Below are positions 26,438 to 34,527 of a stretch of DNA of 64,000 nt, piece after piece. Origin of the DNA: Rhodoferax lacus (lineage in GTDB: Bacteria; Pseudomonadota; Gammaproteobacteria; Burkholderiales; Burkholderiaceae_C); the NCBI RefSeq assembly GCF_003415675.1, contig NZ_QFZK01000004.1, positions 331,148 through 395,147 on the forward strand, in the 5' to 3' direction. A program made the translations under genes and the position numbers. Below the pieces are notes generated by a model. That model worked only from the letters and a program-made list of their open reading frames with translations, was not told the origin of the DNA and did not search any database. Each line of letters starts with the position of its first letter. The first letter of the stretch is position 1.

Positions 26438-27168
26438 GCGGACAACCGGGACGCACGCTGGTGACCGGCGCCAGTTCCGGTATTGGCTTGGAGCTGGCAC
26501 GGCAGCTGGCACAGGCCGGTGTGCCGGTGCTGGCCCTGGGCCGCAACGTGGAGCGCCTGCAGGCCCTGCAAAAAGCCCATCCGCTGGTGGACACCACTGC
26601 CTGCGACCTGCGCGATGTGGCCGCCCTGCCGGGCCTGGCCGCTCTGTGGGCGGCCAGGTACCCGGACCTGGGCTGCGTGATCCACTGCGCCGGTGTGCAA
26701 CACAACCTGCGTCTGGACGCTGTGGACTATGGCGCTGCCAACGTGCGCGCCGAAGTGGACATCAACCTGGTCGCACCCATGGTGCTCACGCAGGCCTTGT
26801 TGCCGCATCTGCTGGCACAGCAACAGGCCTTGGTGGTTCACATCAGCTCGCTCCTGGCCTATGTGCCCAAGAGCCGCGGGGCGGTATACAGCGCCACCAA
26901 GGCCGGGCTGCATCTGTTTGGTGATGCCTTGCGCGTGCAGTTGCAAGGCAGTGGCGTGCGCGTGGTGGAAGCCGTCATGCCCATGGTGGACACGCCCATG
27001 ACCGCCGGGCGCGGTCGCAACAAGCTGCCAGCCGCAGAAGCTGCGCGCCAGATCATCGCGGGCTTGGCTACGCACAAAAGCCGCTTGTGGATAGGGAGGG
27101 CATGCTGGATGCCGGTGTTTTTGCGTCTGGCCCCCGGGCTGCTGGCGCGTGCCATGCAGCAGGACTGA
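26434..27168 (+). CDS. SDR family NAD(P)-dependent oxidoreductase
   Basis: Short-chain dehydrogenase of 244 residues. The cofactor loop TGASSGIG is at residues 11-18, the conserved NNAG-equivalent is HCAG (84-87), and the catalytic Ser139, Tyr152 and Lys156 lie in HISSL and VYSATKAG. It resembles the DltE/YqjQ-like SDRs. It starts with GTG in GTGA overlapping the stop of the protease gene, so it is translationally coupled to it, an odd pairing. Substrate unknown; probably cytoplasmic. Confidence 0.9.
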   Translation: MSGQPGRTLVTGASSGIGLELARQLAQAGVPVLALGRNVERLQALQKAHPLVDTTACDLRDVAALPGLAALWAARYPDLGCVIHCAGVQHNLRLDAVDYGAANVRAEVDINLVAPMVLTQALLPHLLAQQQALVVHISSLLAYVPKSRGAVYSATKAGLHLFGDALRVQLQGSGVRVVEAVMPMVDTPMTAGRGRNKLPAAEAARQIIAGLATHKSRLWIGRACWMPVFLRLAPGLLARAMQQD

Positions 27169-27214
27169 ACGCATACGGCACGCGGGGGCTGAAGCACCAC
27201 CCCCGGCATGTCCC

Positions 27215-27565
27215 TCAGGCGGGTACCGACATGGCGTCAAAGGCCGCCAGGGCCTCGGCTGTATACATCAGGGCCGGGCCGCCGCCCATGTAGACGCACA
27301 CGGACAGCATTTCCTCGAGCTCCTGTTTGCTGCAGCCCAGCTTGATCAGCGCCTTGACGTGAAAGCCGATGCAGCCCGAGCAGTGCTGCGTAATGCCAAT
27401 GGCCAGGGCCATCAGCTCCTTGTTCCTGGCGCTGATGGCTCCCTCGGCCATGGCCGCACGCGCCAACTGGCCAAAGGCTGCCATGGCGTCGGGCTGCGCC
27501 TTGCGCAAGGGCGCCAGGTTGGCATTGATGTTCTGTATCAGGTTGCTGTGCTCAAAGGTGCTCAT
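27215..27565 (-). CDS. carboxymuconolactone decarboxylase / AhpD-like protein
   Basis: Protein of 116 residues from the CMD/AhpD family. The redox motif CSGCIGFH (Cys-X2-Cys followed three residues later by His) is the AhpD peroxidase/disulfide reductase signature, so a thiol-redox role is more likely than aromatic catabolism. ATG 27565 is chosen; codons further upstream run into a perfect 28-bp palindrome that lies 35 bp before the start and would act as an operator. Divergent from a Crp/Fnr-type regulator. The palindrome resembles sites of CsoR/CstR-type repressors, one of which is encoded at 38195. Confidence 0.9.
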   Translation of the reverse strand: MSTFEHSNLIQNINANLAPLRKAQPDAMAAFGQLARAAMAEGAISARNKELMALAIGITQHCSGCIGFHVKALIKLGCSKQELEEMLSVCVYMGGGPALMYTAEALAAFDAMSVPA

Positions 27566-27599
27566 GGCGACTCGCAATGTGGGGGTGTGAATGGATTGA

Positions 27600-27627
27600 A
27601 ATTGTATACCCCATAGGGTATACAATT
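27600..27627. promoter_or_regulatory. 28-bp perfect palindrome, CsoR/CstR-type operator candidate
   Basis: Two 12-bp arms AATTGTATACCC and GGGTATACAATT flank CATA. The core TATACCC...GGGTATA resembles operators of the CsoR/RcnR/FrmR/CstR repressor family (ATACCC...GGGTAT). It sits 35 bp from the AhpD-like start and about 50 bp from the Crp/Fnr regulator start, so either or both could be controlled. The assignment to a repressor family is inference. Confidence 0.65.
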
Positions 27628-27678
27628 CAAGAAAAAAAGTAGCAGTATCTGCAAACCAATCCAGCAGGGAGCCCCATC

Positions 27679-28380
27679 GTGAAACCCATCCAGGCAGCCT
27701 CGGCGTGGCGCGGCATCTCCGACTGCCGCGCCTGCGCCATACGCGATCTGGCGCTGTTCGCCGATCTGAACGAAGCCGACTTCGCCAGCATGCATGCGCC
27801 CATTGATGACCTGGACTTTGAAGCGGGCGCCCGTCTGGCGCAGGAGGGTGAGCGCGCTACCGGGCTCTTCAGCTTGCGCAGCGGCATGGTCAAGCTGGTC
27901 CGCAGCACCAGCGATGGCCGCGAGCGCATTGTGCGGGTCATGCGCCAGGGCGACGTGATTGGCCTCGAAGCCCTGGTGCACGGCAAGTTTGAAACCGATG
28001 CTGTCGCTCTGACGGCCAGCTCGGTGTGCCGCATCCCGCTGGATATTTTGCAAACCCTGGGCGCCCAGTCACCCCGGCTGCACCAGAGCCTGATGAAGAA
28101 ATGGTCGCACAACCAAAGGGAAGCGGAAGACTGGCTGGCCGACCTGAACTTTGGCTCGGCCCGCCAGCGGGTCTGCAATTGCATATTGAAAATGCGCAGC
28201 CCCACCGACCGCGATCTGGTCACCCTGTTCAGCCGCGAAGACATGGGCTCCATGCTCGACCTGAAAATGGAAACCGTCAGCCGCGAAGTCAGCGCCCTGG
28301 TGCGCGAGCAGGTGCTGCAGCCGCTGGACAAACAGGGCCGCGCCTACCGCATCCTGCAGCCCGCAGGTCTGGTGACGTAA
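27679..28380 (+). CDS. Crp/Fnr family transcriptional regulator
   Basis: Regulator of 233 residues: N-terminal cyclic-nucleotide-binding-like sensor, long dimerisation helix and C-terminal winged helix-turn-helix. The recognition helix METVSREVSAL has Glu198, Ser201 and Arg202, the E..SR signature of FNR/Anr that reads TTGAT half-sites. Cysteines occur at 16, 19 and 117, close to three of the four FNR cluster ligands, but the third N-terminal Cys is absent, so a classic oxygen-sensing [4Fe-4S] cluster is uncertain. GTG start with AGGGAG upstream. Three FNR-type boxes in this window (8245, 28581, 38710) are plausible targets. Confidence 0.92.
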   Translation: MKPIQAASAWRGISDCRACAIRDLALFADLNEADFASMHAPIDDLDFEAGARLAQEGERATGLFSLRSGMVKLVRSTSDGRERIVRVMRQGDVIGLEALVHGKFETDAVALTASSVCRIPLDILQTLGAQSPRLHQSLMKKWSHNQREAEDWLADLNFGSARQRVCNCILKMRSPTDRDLVTLFSREDMGSMLDLKMETVSREVSALVREQVLQPLDKQGRAYRILQPAGLVT

Positions 28381-28391
28381 AAGTTCCAGGC

Positions 28392-28526
28392 TTATTTGCC
28401 GTCCGCCTCATGCATCTTGTGGTTGAAATACCAGATGAAAAAAGCCGCCATGCCCAGCATGAAGCCAATGCCGCTGATGCTCATGATTCCATAGTCGGTG
28501 GTGAAGAGGTCTGTCAGCAGTTTCAT
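28392..28526 (-). CDS. DUF3149 small membrane protein
   Basis: Protein of 44 residues, MKLLTDLFTTDYGIMSISGIG..., matching the DUF3149 family: a short amphipathic start, the LFTTDYG motif, then one membrane helix (MLGMAAFFIWYFN) and a charged tail. Function unknown. An FNR-type box is centred about 61 bp upstream of the start, with a CATACT -10-like hexamer spaced for a class II activator site, so it is probably induced by low oxygen. Convergent with the FNR-like regulator gene. Confidence 0.85.
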   Translation of the reverse strand: MKLLTDLFTTDYGIMSISGIGFMLGMAAFFIWYFNHKMHEADGK

Positions 28527-28580
28527 GGTGATCTCCTGTGGATGGAGACACCAGTATGGAAGTGCGGTGGGCGCAATCGA

Positions 28581-28594
28581 CTGATTTAAATCAC
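28581..28594 (-). promoter_or_regulatory. FNR/Anr-type box upstream of the DUF3149 gene
   Basis: The perfect palindrome TGATTTAAATCA is the TTGAT-N4-ATCAA consensus with only the outermost base pair changed. On the minus strand a -10-like CATACT at 28558-28553 would place the box centre at about -41.5 of the transcript, the class II activation position used by FNR and Anr. Confidence 0.7.
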
Positions 28595-28795
28595 TCGCGA
28601 GGGGGCATTTTTTGGGGCCAGCAGTGCCCTGTGCCGCCTGACAGAAGCGCGTGGCTTTAATCAAACCTTAAGCCAAATTTCCCCAACTGTTTGCACAATC
28701 GCCAGCTTGTATTGGAGGCTGGTGCAGCGTGCCCAGGCGGCTGGCGCGGCGTTCAAAGGCGCCTCCATATTTCAGGGAAAGGCTTTGTTCTGGCA

Positions 28796-29239
28796 ATGAA
28801 TCTCACTTTGATGCGGAAGGTGGCGGGCCAATGGGTTTACCGCAGCCAGGACCAGTACGAGATCGTCCAGATGTGCGAAGAGGCGCTCCAGTGGAACCTG
28901 TATGGCTTCGATTGCTGGCTCTTCGACGACACCCACTGGTCCATGTACACAACCAGCCGACAGCGCATGATTGTTTCGCGTGAAGACGTGGCCAGAAGCT
29001 ACCCCGCTTTGAAGGGTGACCGGGACCAAGTTGTCAGGCTGCTGGCAAGACACTGCGTCAATGTGTGGCGTTTCACACGCAAAGCCAGGTTGGCGTCGCA
29101 CGCAGCTATAGCGGATATGAAGCTTGCCTATGTGACAGCAAGATGCCTCAAGACACGACTGCCATCAAAGGACAGTATCCAGCGCAACTCCATCGAGCCG
29201 GGCGCTGCCAGCTATGGCCAGACGCTGCGTGAGCGCTAG
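28796..29239 (+). CDS. hypothetical protein
   Basis: Open frame giving 147 residues from ATG 28796 (MNLTLMRKVAGQWVYRSQDQ...), rich in Trp, Tyr, Arg and Cys, soluble, with a C-terminal region that looks unstructured. I do not recognise it and no clear ribosome binding site precedes the start. Codon use is less biased than in its neighbours, so it may be a recent acquisition or a spurious frame. The 269 bp between it and the DUF3149 gene hold only the FNR box. Confidence 0.45.
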   Translation: MNLTLMRKVAGQWVYRSQDQYEIVQMCEEALQWNLYGFDCWLFDDTHWSMYTTSRQRMIVSREDVARSYPALKGDRDQVVRLLARHCVNVWRFTRKARLASHAAIADMKLAYVTARCLKTRLPSKDSIQRNSIEPGAASYGQTLRER

Positions 29240-29322
29240 GCCGTCTTGCCCATTGCGGCCGCAATGCAGGCTTCGTTGCGCCACGTCAATCTGTGTGACC
29301 TGCCCCTGACTAGACTGACCCT

Positions 29323-30564
29323 GTGACTGCCTCCACGCTACTGCTCTACATCAGCCTGTTTCTGGGCGCGCAAATCCTGCTGGGCATTGCGTATGGTGTG
29401 CTGCGCAAGTCTGCCGCCACAGCGCTGCCGGCCGTTGAGGAACGGGCGCAGCAAACCGGTCGCACGTCTGCAGCCTGGAATGGTTTGCGCGCCTTCCACG
29501 TGGTGCGCCGCGTGTTTGAGGATGCGGCGCAAACCCAGTGCTCCTTCTATCTGGAGCCGGTGGACGGCCTGGCACTGCCAGCCTTCAAGCCGGGGCAGTT
29601 TCTGACCTTCAGTCTGCCGCTGCCAGCGCAGCCGGGCGAGGTGGCACGTACCCTGACGCGCTGCTACTCACTCTCCGACAGCCCTGCGCCTGATCACTAC
29701 CGGGTCACCATCAAGCGCGTACTGGCACCGGCGCAGCCGCCGGGCTTGCCCGATGGGCTTGGGTCCCGGTATTTCCACGACCATGTGCACGTGGGCAGCA
29801 TCCTGCAGCTTCGGGCACCTTCGGGGCATTTCCATCTGGATACCCAGTCCCTCACGCCGGTGGTGCTGGTGGCCGGTGGCATCGGCATCACGCCCATGCT
29901 GAGCATGCTGCTGTGGTGCGCACAGCACCAGCCGCAGCGCGCGGTGCATCTGTACTTCGGCGTGCGCAACAGTGCCGAGCAGGCCTGCAAGGCAGCACTG
30001 GAGGACATGGCGTCAACGCTGCCCCAGCTGCGACTGCACGTGGTCTACAGCAAGCCCTTGCCCACCGACCGCCTGGGCGTGGACTACCAGCACCCGGGGC
30101 ATGTGGACCTGGTCCTGTTCAAACAGACGCTGCCGCATGGTGCGCATGCGTTCTATATCTGTGGCCCCGGTGCCATGCTGGAGAGCCTGGTGCCGGGGCT
30201 GGCCGGGTGGGGGGTGGCCAGCAGCGACATCCACTTCGAAGCCTTCGGTCCGGCCTCGGTGCGCCAGCCCGCCGACGGCGCCAAGGCCCAGGCTGCGGGT
30301 GGAGCCGTTTCCATTCCCGTGCACTTCCAGCGCAGCGGCCGAACGCTGGACTGGAATGGCAAACAAGCCAACCTGCTGGATTTTGCCGAGCTGCATGGCA
30401 TACCGGTGGAGTCCGGCTGCCGCTCGGGCAGCTGCGGCAGCTGCGTGAGCACCCTGCTTGGCGGCGCCGTGGACTATGACAGCCCGCCCGACTACGACCT
30501 GGCACCCGGCCAATGCCTGCTGTGCGTGGGCCGGCCGCGCGAAGCCCTGGCCCTGGACGCCTGA
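29323..30564 (+). CDS. membrane-anchored NAD(P)H/FAD/[2Fe-2S] oxidoreductase
   Basis: Electron-transfer flavoprotein of 413 residues. Residues 1-27 form a membrane anchor (LLLYISLFLGAQILLGIAYGV). A ferredoxin-reductase-like FAD domain follows (PAFKPGQFLTFSLPL, RCYSLSDSPA), then an NAD(P)H domain (VVLVAGGIGITPMLSM, YICGPGAML), and a C-terminal ferredoxin domain with ESGCRSGSCGSC and the last ligand in CLLC. The anchor plus FAD/NAD/[2Fe-2S] layout recalls NqrF. GTG start. The following genes encode a membrane protein with paired histidines and an octaheme cytochrome, so it probably feeds NAD(P)H electrons into the membrane and on to the periplasm. Confidence 0.88.
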   Translation: MTASTLLLYISLFLGAQILLGIAYGVLRKSAATALPAVEERAQQTGRTSAAWNGLRAFHVVRRVFEDAAQTQCSFYLEPVDGLALPAFKPGQFLTFSLPLPAQPGEVARTLTRCYSLSDSPAPDHYRVTIKRVLAPAQPPGLPDGLGSRYFHDHVHVGSILQLRAPSGHFHLDTQSLTPVVLVAGGIGITPMLSMLLWCAQHQPQRAVHLYFGVRNSAEQACKAALEDMASTLPQLRLHVVYSKPLPTDRLGVDYQHPGHVDLVLFKQTLPHGAHAFYICGPGAMLESLVPGLAGWGVASSDIHFEAFGPASVRQPADGAKAQAAGGAVSIPVHFQRSGRTLDWNGKQANLLDFAELHGIPVESGCRSGSCGSCVSTLLGGAVDYDSPPDYDLAPGQCLLCVGRPREALALDA

Positions 30565-30569
30565 CTGCC

Positions 30570-31148
30570 ATGCGACCCAAGCTCATCACCCGCGAACTGA
30601 TTCCCTTCACGCTGTCGTTTGCCGCGCTGGCAGCGGCCGCGCTGTTGCTCGATGCCCTGCTGCACTTCTACCAACTGGTTTGGATAGGGCGCTACCTGGG
30701 CATTGTGGGAACGCTGCTGATCGCCTTCTCATTCCGCTACTCGCTGCGCAAGCGCAAGCTCCTGCGCAGCGGCAACCCGGTCACCCTGCTGCGCCAGCAT
30801 GAGTACCTGGCCTGGCTCGGGTCGCTGCTGATCCTGGTGCATGCGGGCATCCACTTCAATTCCATACTGGGCTGGTTGGCGGTGTGGGCCATGCTGGTCA
30901 ATATTGGCAGCGGACTGGCCGGCAAATTTTTGCTGGAGCGCGCCCGCAAGCGCATGCTGGCAGCGCGCCAGACGATGCTGCGCCAAGGCGTGCCGGAGGC
31001 CGAACTCGAAGAGCGGGTCTATCTGGACACCATGACCTTCGATGTGGTCAAGCAGTGGCATGCCGTGCACTTCCCCATCACGCTGGCGTTTGCGGTGCTG
31101 GCGCTGGCGCACATCCTTGCGGTGTTTCTTTTCTGGGGCTGGAAATGA
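30570..31148 (+). CDS. membrane protein, possible b-type cytochrome
   Basis: Integral membrane protein of 192 residues with about five helices. Histidines cluster in the membrane segments: His77, His91 and His95 (RQHEYLAWLGSLLILVHAGI) and His164, His167 and His181 (KQWHAVHFPI, LALAHILAV), spaced so that two pairs could bind two b haems across the bilayer. I do not recognise a named family. It lies 5 bp after the flavoprotein gene and overlaps the octaheme cytochrome gene (ATGA at 31145), which strongly suggests a complex. The haem role is inferred from histidine spacing and context. Confidence 0.75.
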   Translation: MRPKLITRELIPFTLSFAALAAAALLLDALLHFYQLVWIGRYLGIVGTLLIAFSFRYSLRKRKLLRSGNPVTLLRQHEYLAWLGSLLILVHAGIHFNSILGWLAVWAMLVNIGSGLAGKFLLERARKRMLAARQTMLRQGVPEAELEERVYLDTMTFDVVKQWHAVHFPITLAFAVLALAHILAVFLFWGWK

Positions 31149-31852
31149 GCCGCCGCTGGGTCTGGATACTGGTGAGCCTGAACCTGGTGCTGCTGCTGGC
31201 GCTGGTGTTTGTCTACCCGCACCTGATGGTGAGCCCGGGGCAGGTGGTTGCAGGCCACAAAGAGATAGCCACCGACTGCTTTGCCTGCCATGCGCCCCTG
31301 CGCGGCGCCTCTGCAAGCCGTTGCGTGGCCTGCCACGCACTGGCCGATATCGGACTGCGCAGCACCCAGGGCAAGCCCATCGTCCACAAGACGCTGAAGG
31401 TCTCGTTTCACCAGGACCTGGTGGAGCAAAGCTGCATGGCCTGCCACAGCGAGCATGCCGGCCCCAAACTGCAGCAAAAGAGCCGCAAGCCGTTTTCGCA
31501 CGAACTGTTGCGCAGTGCGGTGCGCACCCAGTGCCAGAACTGCCACCGCGCACCCAGCGACAAACTGCACACCCGTATTGCCGGCAACTGCAGCCAGTGC
31601 CACGCACAGACGGCCTGGAAGCCCGCCAGCTTCGACCACGACAAATCCTTCGTGCTGGACCGGGACCACAACGTGGAGTGCGCAACCTGCCATGTCGGCA
31701 ACGACTACAGCCGCTACACCTGCTACGGCTGCCACGAGCACACGGTGCAAAACATCCTGCGCGAGCACCGCGACGAGGGCATCCGTGACCTGGACAACTG
31801 TGTGCGTTGCCACCGCAGTGCAGACGATGAAGGCGGCCGGGGCGACGACTGA
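31145..31852 (+). CDS. membrane-anchored octaheme c-type cytochrome
   Basis: Periplasmic cytochrome of 235 residues with eight CxxCH haem-binding motifs at residues 45, 60, 97, 130, 149, 179, 193 and 219. Residues 5-25 are an uncleaved-looking anchor helix (VWILVSLNLVLLLALVFVY). Extra histidines (for example in AGHKE, FDHDK, RDHN) could supply the distal ligands, giving low-potential bis-His haems like class III cytochromes. Start overlaps the preceding membrane gene. It would accept electrons from the flavoprotein/membrane pair and pass them to periplasmic or outer-membrane acceptors; the final acceptor is unknown. Confidence 0.92.
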   Translation: MSRRWVWILVSLNLVLLLALVFVYPHLMVSPGQVVAGHKEIATDCFACHAPLRGASASRCVACHALADIGLRSTQGKPIVHKTLKVSFHQDLVEQSCMACHSEHAGPKLQQKSRKPFSHELLRSAVRTQCQNCHRAPSDKLHTRIAGNCSQCHAQTAWKPASFDHDKSFVLDRDHNVECATCHVGNDYSRYTCYGCHEHTVQNILREHRDEGIRDLDNCVRCHRSADDEGGRGDD

Positions 31853-31878
31853 CACCAGGCCCCAAACGGACACACGCC

Positions 31879-33144
31879 ATGAACCTGCTCCCACCCCTTG
31901 CAGAGCCGCAAAGTCTGCTGATCGGCCTGTGCGTGGCGCTGGGCATTGGCTTGCTCGTAGGCGCCGAGCGGGAGCGGCGCAAGGACAGCTCGCCCTCGCG
32001 CAGCGCCGCCGGTATCCGCACCTTTGCTGTGGCCGCGCTGATGGGGGCCGTGGGCATCACGCTCGGTGGCATGGAGCTGCTGGCGCTGGCCGTGCTGGCG
32101 GTGGGTGCCGGCACGCTGGTGGCCTACTACAAATCGCGCTCCCGGGACCCGGGCCTGACCACCGAATTCGCCCTGGTGCTGACCTGCATGCTGGGTGGCA
32201 TGGCCATGCGCGACGGTGTGCTGGCAGCCGGTGCCGGGGTCGGCCTGGCGCTGATACTGGCGGCCCGCAACCGGATGCACCACTTTGTCAGCACCGTGCT
32301 GACGGAGCCGGAATTGCACGACATCCTGCTGTTTGCGGCTGTGGCCCTGATCGCCCTGCCACTCGCACCAGACCGCTTTCTGGGGCCATTTGATGCGCTC
32401 AATCCGCGTGCCTTGATCACCCTGGTAGTGGCCGTCATGACCGCCAGCGCCGCGGGCTACATGGGGGTGCGCTGGCTGGGCCCACGGCACGGCTTGCCAT
32501 TGGCCGGGTTTGCCTCCGGCTTTGTGTCCAGCGCCGCCACCATCCACGCCATGGGCAGGCGCGCCCGGCAGAGCCCCTCGCTCACGGCCTCTGCCGTGGC
32601 CGGGGCGGTGTTGTCGTCGATTGCAACCATGCTGCAGATGTCGCTTGTCATTGGCCTGGTGCAGCCGGACCTGCTGCTGGCCATGGCCTGGCCTTTGGGG
32701 CTGGGCGGGGCAGCGGCTTCGCTGTATGGCCTGGTGTTTTTCCTGCAGAGCGTCAAGGATGCCCGGCCCCTGGAGGCGGTGGAGGCTGGCCGGGCCTTTG
32801 ACCTCAAGGCCTCCATCGGGTTTGCCGGTTTGCTGGGCGGGGTGATGGTGGTGGCAGCCGGCCTCAACGCCTGGCTGGGGAATGCGGGCCTGTTACTGGG
32901 TGCTGCTGTGGCCGGCCTGGCCGATGCGCATGCAACGGCTGCGTCTGCCGCGTCCCTGGTAGCCGCTGGCAAGATTGCAGGGGGCCAGGCGATGGCGCCC
33001 ATCCTGCTGGGCCTGACGACCAATGCCGTAACCAAGGCGGTGCTGGCCTTCCATGCGGGGGGCCTGCGCTTTGCCAGCAAGATCGTGCCGGGCCTGGTTC
33101 TGATGGTGGGGGCTTGCTGGTTTGGGTTCTTGCTCGTGCGTTAG
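31879..33144 (+). CDS. MgtC/DUF4010 family membrane protein
   Basis: Polytopic inner-membrane protein of 421 residues. The N-terminal third matches the MgtC/SapB type (LCVALGIGLLVGAERERRK, AGIRTFAVAALMG), and the rest is a DUF4010-like domain of repeated helices rich in Gly and Ala (GLPLAGFASGFVSSAATI). Function unknown, sometimes linked with ion homeostasis. It starts 26 bp after the octaheme cytochrome gene and is probably the last gene of that operon. Its stop codon overlaps the stop of an IS481 transposase remnant, but the protein looks full length. Confidence 0.85.
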   Translation: MNLLPPLAEPQSLLIGLCVALGIGLLVGAERERRKDSSPSRSAAGIRTFAVAALMGAVGITLGGMELLALAVLAVGAGTLVAYYKSRSRDPGLTTEFALVLTCMLGGMAMRDGVLAAGAGVGLALILAARNRMHHFVSTVLTEPELHDILLFAAVALIALPLAPDRFLGPFDALNPRALITLVVAVMTASAAGYMGVRWLGPRHGLPLAGFASGFVSSAATIHAMGRRARQSPSLTASAVAGAVLSSIATMLQMSLVIGLVQPDLLLAMAWPLGLGGAAASLYGLVFFLQSVKDARPLEAVEAGRAFDLKASIGFAGLLGGVMVVAAGLNAWLGNAGLLLGAAVAGLADAHATAASAASLVAAGKIAGGQAMAPILLGLTTNAVTKAVLAFHAGGLRFASKIVPGLVLMVGACWFGFLLVR

Positions 33145-33450
33145 GTGTGAAGAGTCAAGAGCTTGTTTCTTGATTGGTCGAGACGGGACCTGGGTGTTGC
33201 ACCACCAAGGCCTTGATGCGGACGGTGCCAGTTGCTATGGTGATTCCAGTGGTCCCAGGCGGGGTCATCAATGGCCACGAGCAGCACCTCCCAGCCAGCC
33301 CCTCCAGGCTTTCACGCCGGTTGCTTGTGACCCGGTGGCTGGGGCGCACGGTACGCCCGAGCTTCGTGGTGCCGATGTGCAACATGTCACCGGGCGCTCC
33401 GTGCGCGTAACGCACCATCGGCTCAGCCAGGCTGACCCGGCTCCTCACGA
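33141..33450 (-). mobile_element. IS481-family transposase remnant (degenerate)
   Basis: On the minus strand two frames together read as pieces of an IS481-type transposase: APGDMLHIGTTKLGR and PSHRVTSNRRESLEG, then after a one-base loss in a G run AGWEVLLVAIDD, and finally the family C-terminus NWHRPHQGLGG...RNKLLTLHT followed by TAA at 33141. The catalytic middle between the IDD segment and WNHH is missing, and the N-terminal half is absent. It is therefore a short fossil of about 100 codons out of some 350. No terminal inverted repeats could be identified. It fills the 318-bp gap between the DUF4010 gene and the ACT pseudogene. Confidence 0.8.
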
Positions 33451-33462
33451 TAAAGTGCGCGC

Positions 33463-33793
33463 ATGAACCGCCCCGTTTCTGACCTCCAACTGATGATTTC
33501 GGGCATGGAGCCCGTCTTGAATGAGGGCTTCTACGTCTACACCTCGGTCCCGCAGGGAACCGACACGTCCATGGTGCCTTGCATTGCCACGGTCCGTGAA
33601 GCCGAGGGGCTTACGCTGGTTGTTCCCGAACGCCAAGCACTTGCCAACGGATGGTCGATTCTTTTCCGCTGCGCTGGCGCAGGAGGCAATCAGCTGCAAC
33701 GTCGTTGCAGGGGCCTATCATGACCACATCTTTGACCCCGCCGAACTGGCAGACAAGTCCTTGGCGGTCTTGAAGAAATTGCAAAACGCATAA
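33463..33793 (+). pseudogene. ACT-domain protein, frameshifted with internal deletion
   Basis: The first frame begins MNRPVSDLQLMISGMEPVLN and reads normally to about ERQALANGWSILF. The second half (FSAALAQEAISCNVVAGAYHDHIF...LAVLKKLQNA) continues in the next frame. Intact members of this small ACT-domain family have about 130 residues with a further strand and helix between these halves; here roughly 60 bases are missing as well as the frame. Translation therefore stops early at 33723. It directly adjoins the IS481 remnant, suggesting local decay after insertion and excision. Original role probably small-molecule sensing, not known in detail. Confidence 0.8.
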
Positions 33794-33936
33794 GTCGCAC
33801 GGGTGGCCATCGCGCAGAGGGGGCGGCGAGTGCAGGGCCGGGCATTGGCTCCGGAGCAATGCCATGTACCATGACCGCCGCGGCAGACAACCGTCTTGCC
33901 CCTTCACGCCGATCTTCATATCCCCAGGAAACACCC

Positions 33937-34446
33937 ATGACAAGCCCGATGTATGCCCACAGCGTTCCCGTCCTCAAGCAAATGCTGACAGCCCTAAAAG
34001 CCATCCTGGCGCGTGCTGACGCACACCTGGCTGCCAAATCGATAGAGCCCGAGGCGCTGTTGCGCGCACGCCTGTTTCCCGACATGTTTCCGATGATCAA
34101 GCAGGTGCAAATTGCTGCCGACTTTGCGCGCGGCATTTCGGCCAGGCTTGCGGGCGTGGCTGTTCCGGTTTTTGAGGGCAAGGAGCAAAGCTTCGCCGAC
34201 CTGGATATCCTGCTGGACCAGACGCTGGCCTTTATCGACGGGCTGGACCCCGCACAATTCGAGGGCAGCGAAATCAAGGAAGTGGTGCTGCGCCCAGGTA
34301 CCCCCAAGGAAAAGAAGCTCAGCGGCCAGGCCTATCTGTCCAACTACGGACTGCCGCAGTTTTTCTTCCATGTCACCACCACTTACACGCTGCTGCGCCA
34401 CAACGGTTTGGATATCGGCAAGCGCGACTTCATGGGCACCTACTGA
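33937..34446 (+). CDS. DUF1993 family protein
   Basis: Cytoplasmic protein of 169 residues resembling DUF1993 (DinB-like four-helix bundle): MYAHSVPVLKQMLTALKAIL, then RLFPDMFPMIKQVQIAADFA, and the C-terminal YGLPQFFFHVTTTYTLLRHNG with histidines that may bind metal as in DinB-fold proteins. ATG 33937 follows CAGGAAA. Function unknown. Single gene after the decayed IS481/ACT patch. Confidence 0.88.
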   Translation: MTSPMYAHSVPVLKQMLTALKAILARADAHLAAKSIEPEALLRARLFPDMFPMIKQVQIAADFARGISARLAGVAVPVFEGKEQSFADLDILLDQTLAFIDGLDPAQFEGSEIKEVVLRPGTPKEKKLSGQAYLSNYGLPQFFFHVTTTYTLLRHNGLDIGKRDFMGTY

Positions 34447-34527
34447 GCCCGAGCTGCGACGCATCACCGCAGACGGGCGAGGCAGCGCAAGCCTTCGCCG
34501 CTGCAGCGGACAGCAGGTTGCGGCCCC

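Noticed and set aside
33463..33793. Two separate overlapping genes at the ACT locus
   Set aside because: The two frames are complementary halves of one ACT-domain family, so a single frameshifted gene is the simpler reading.
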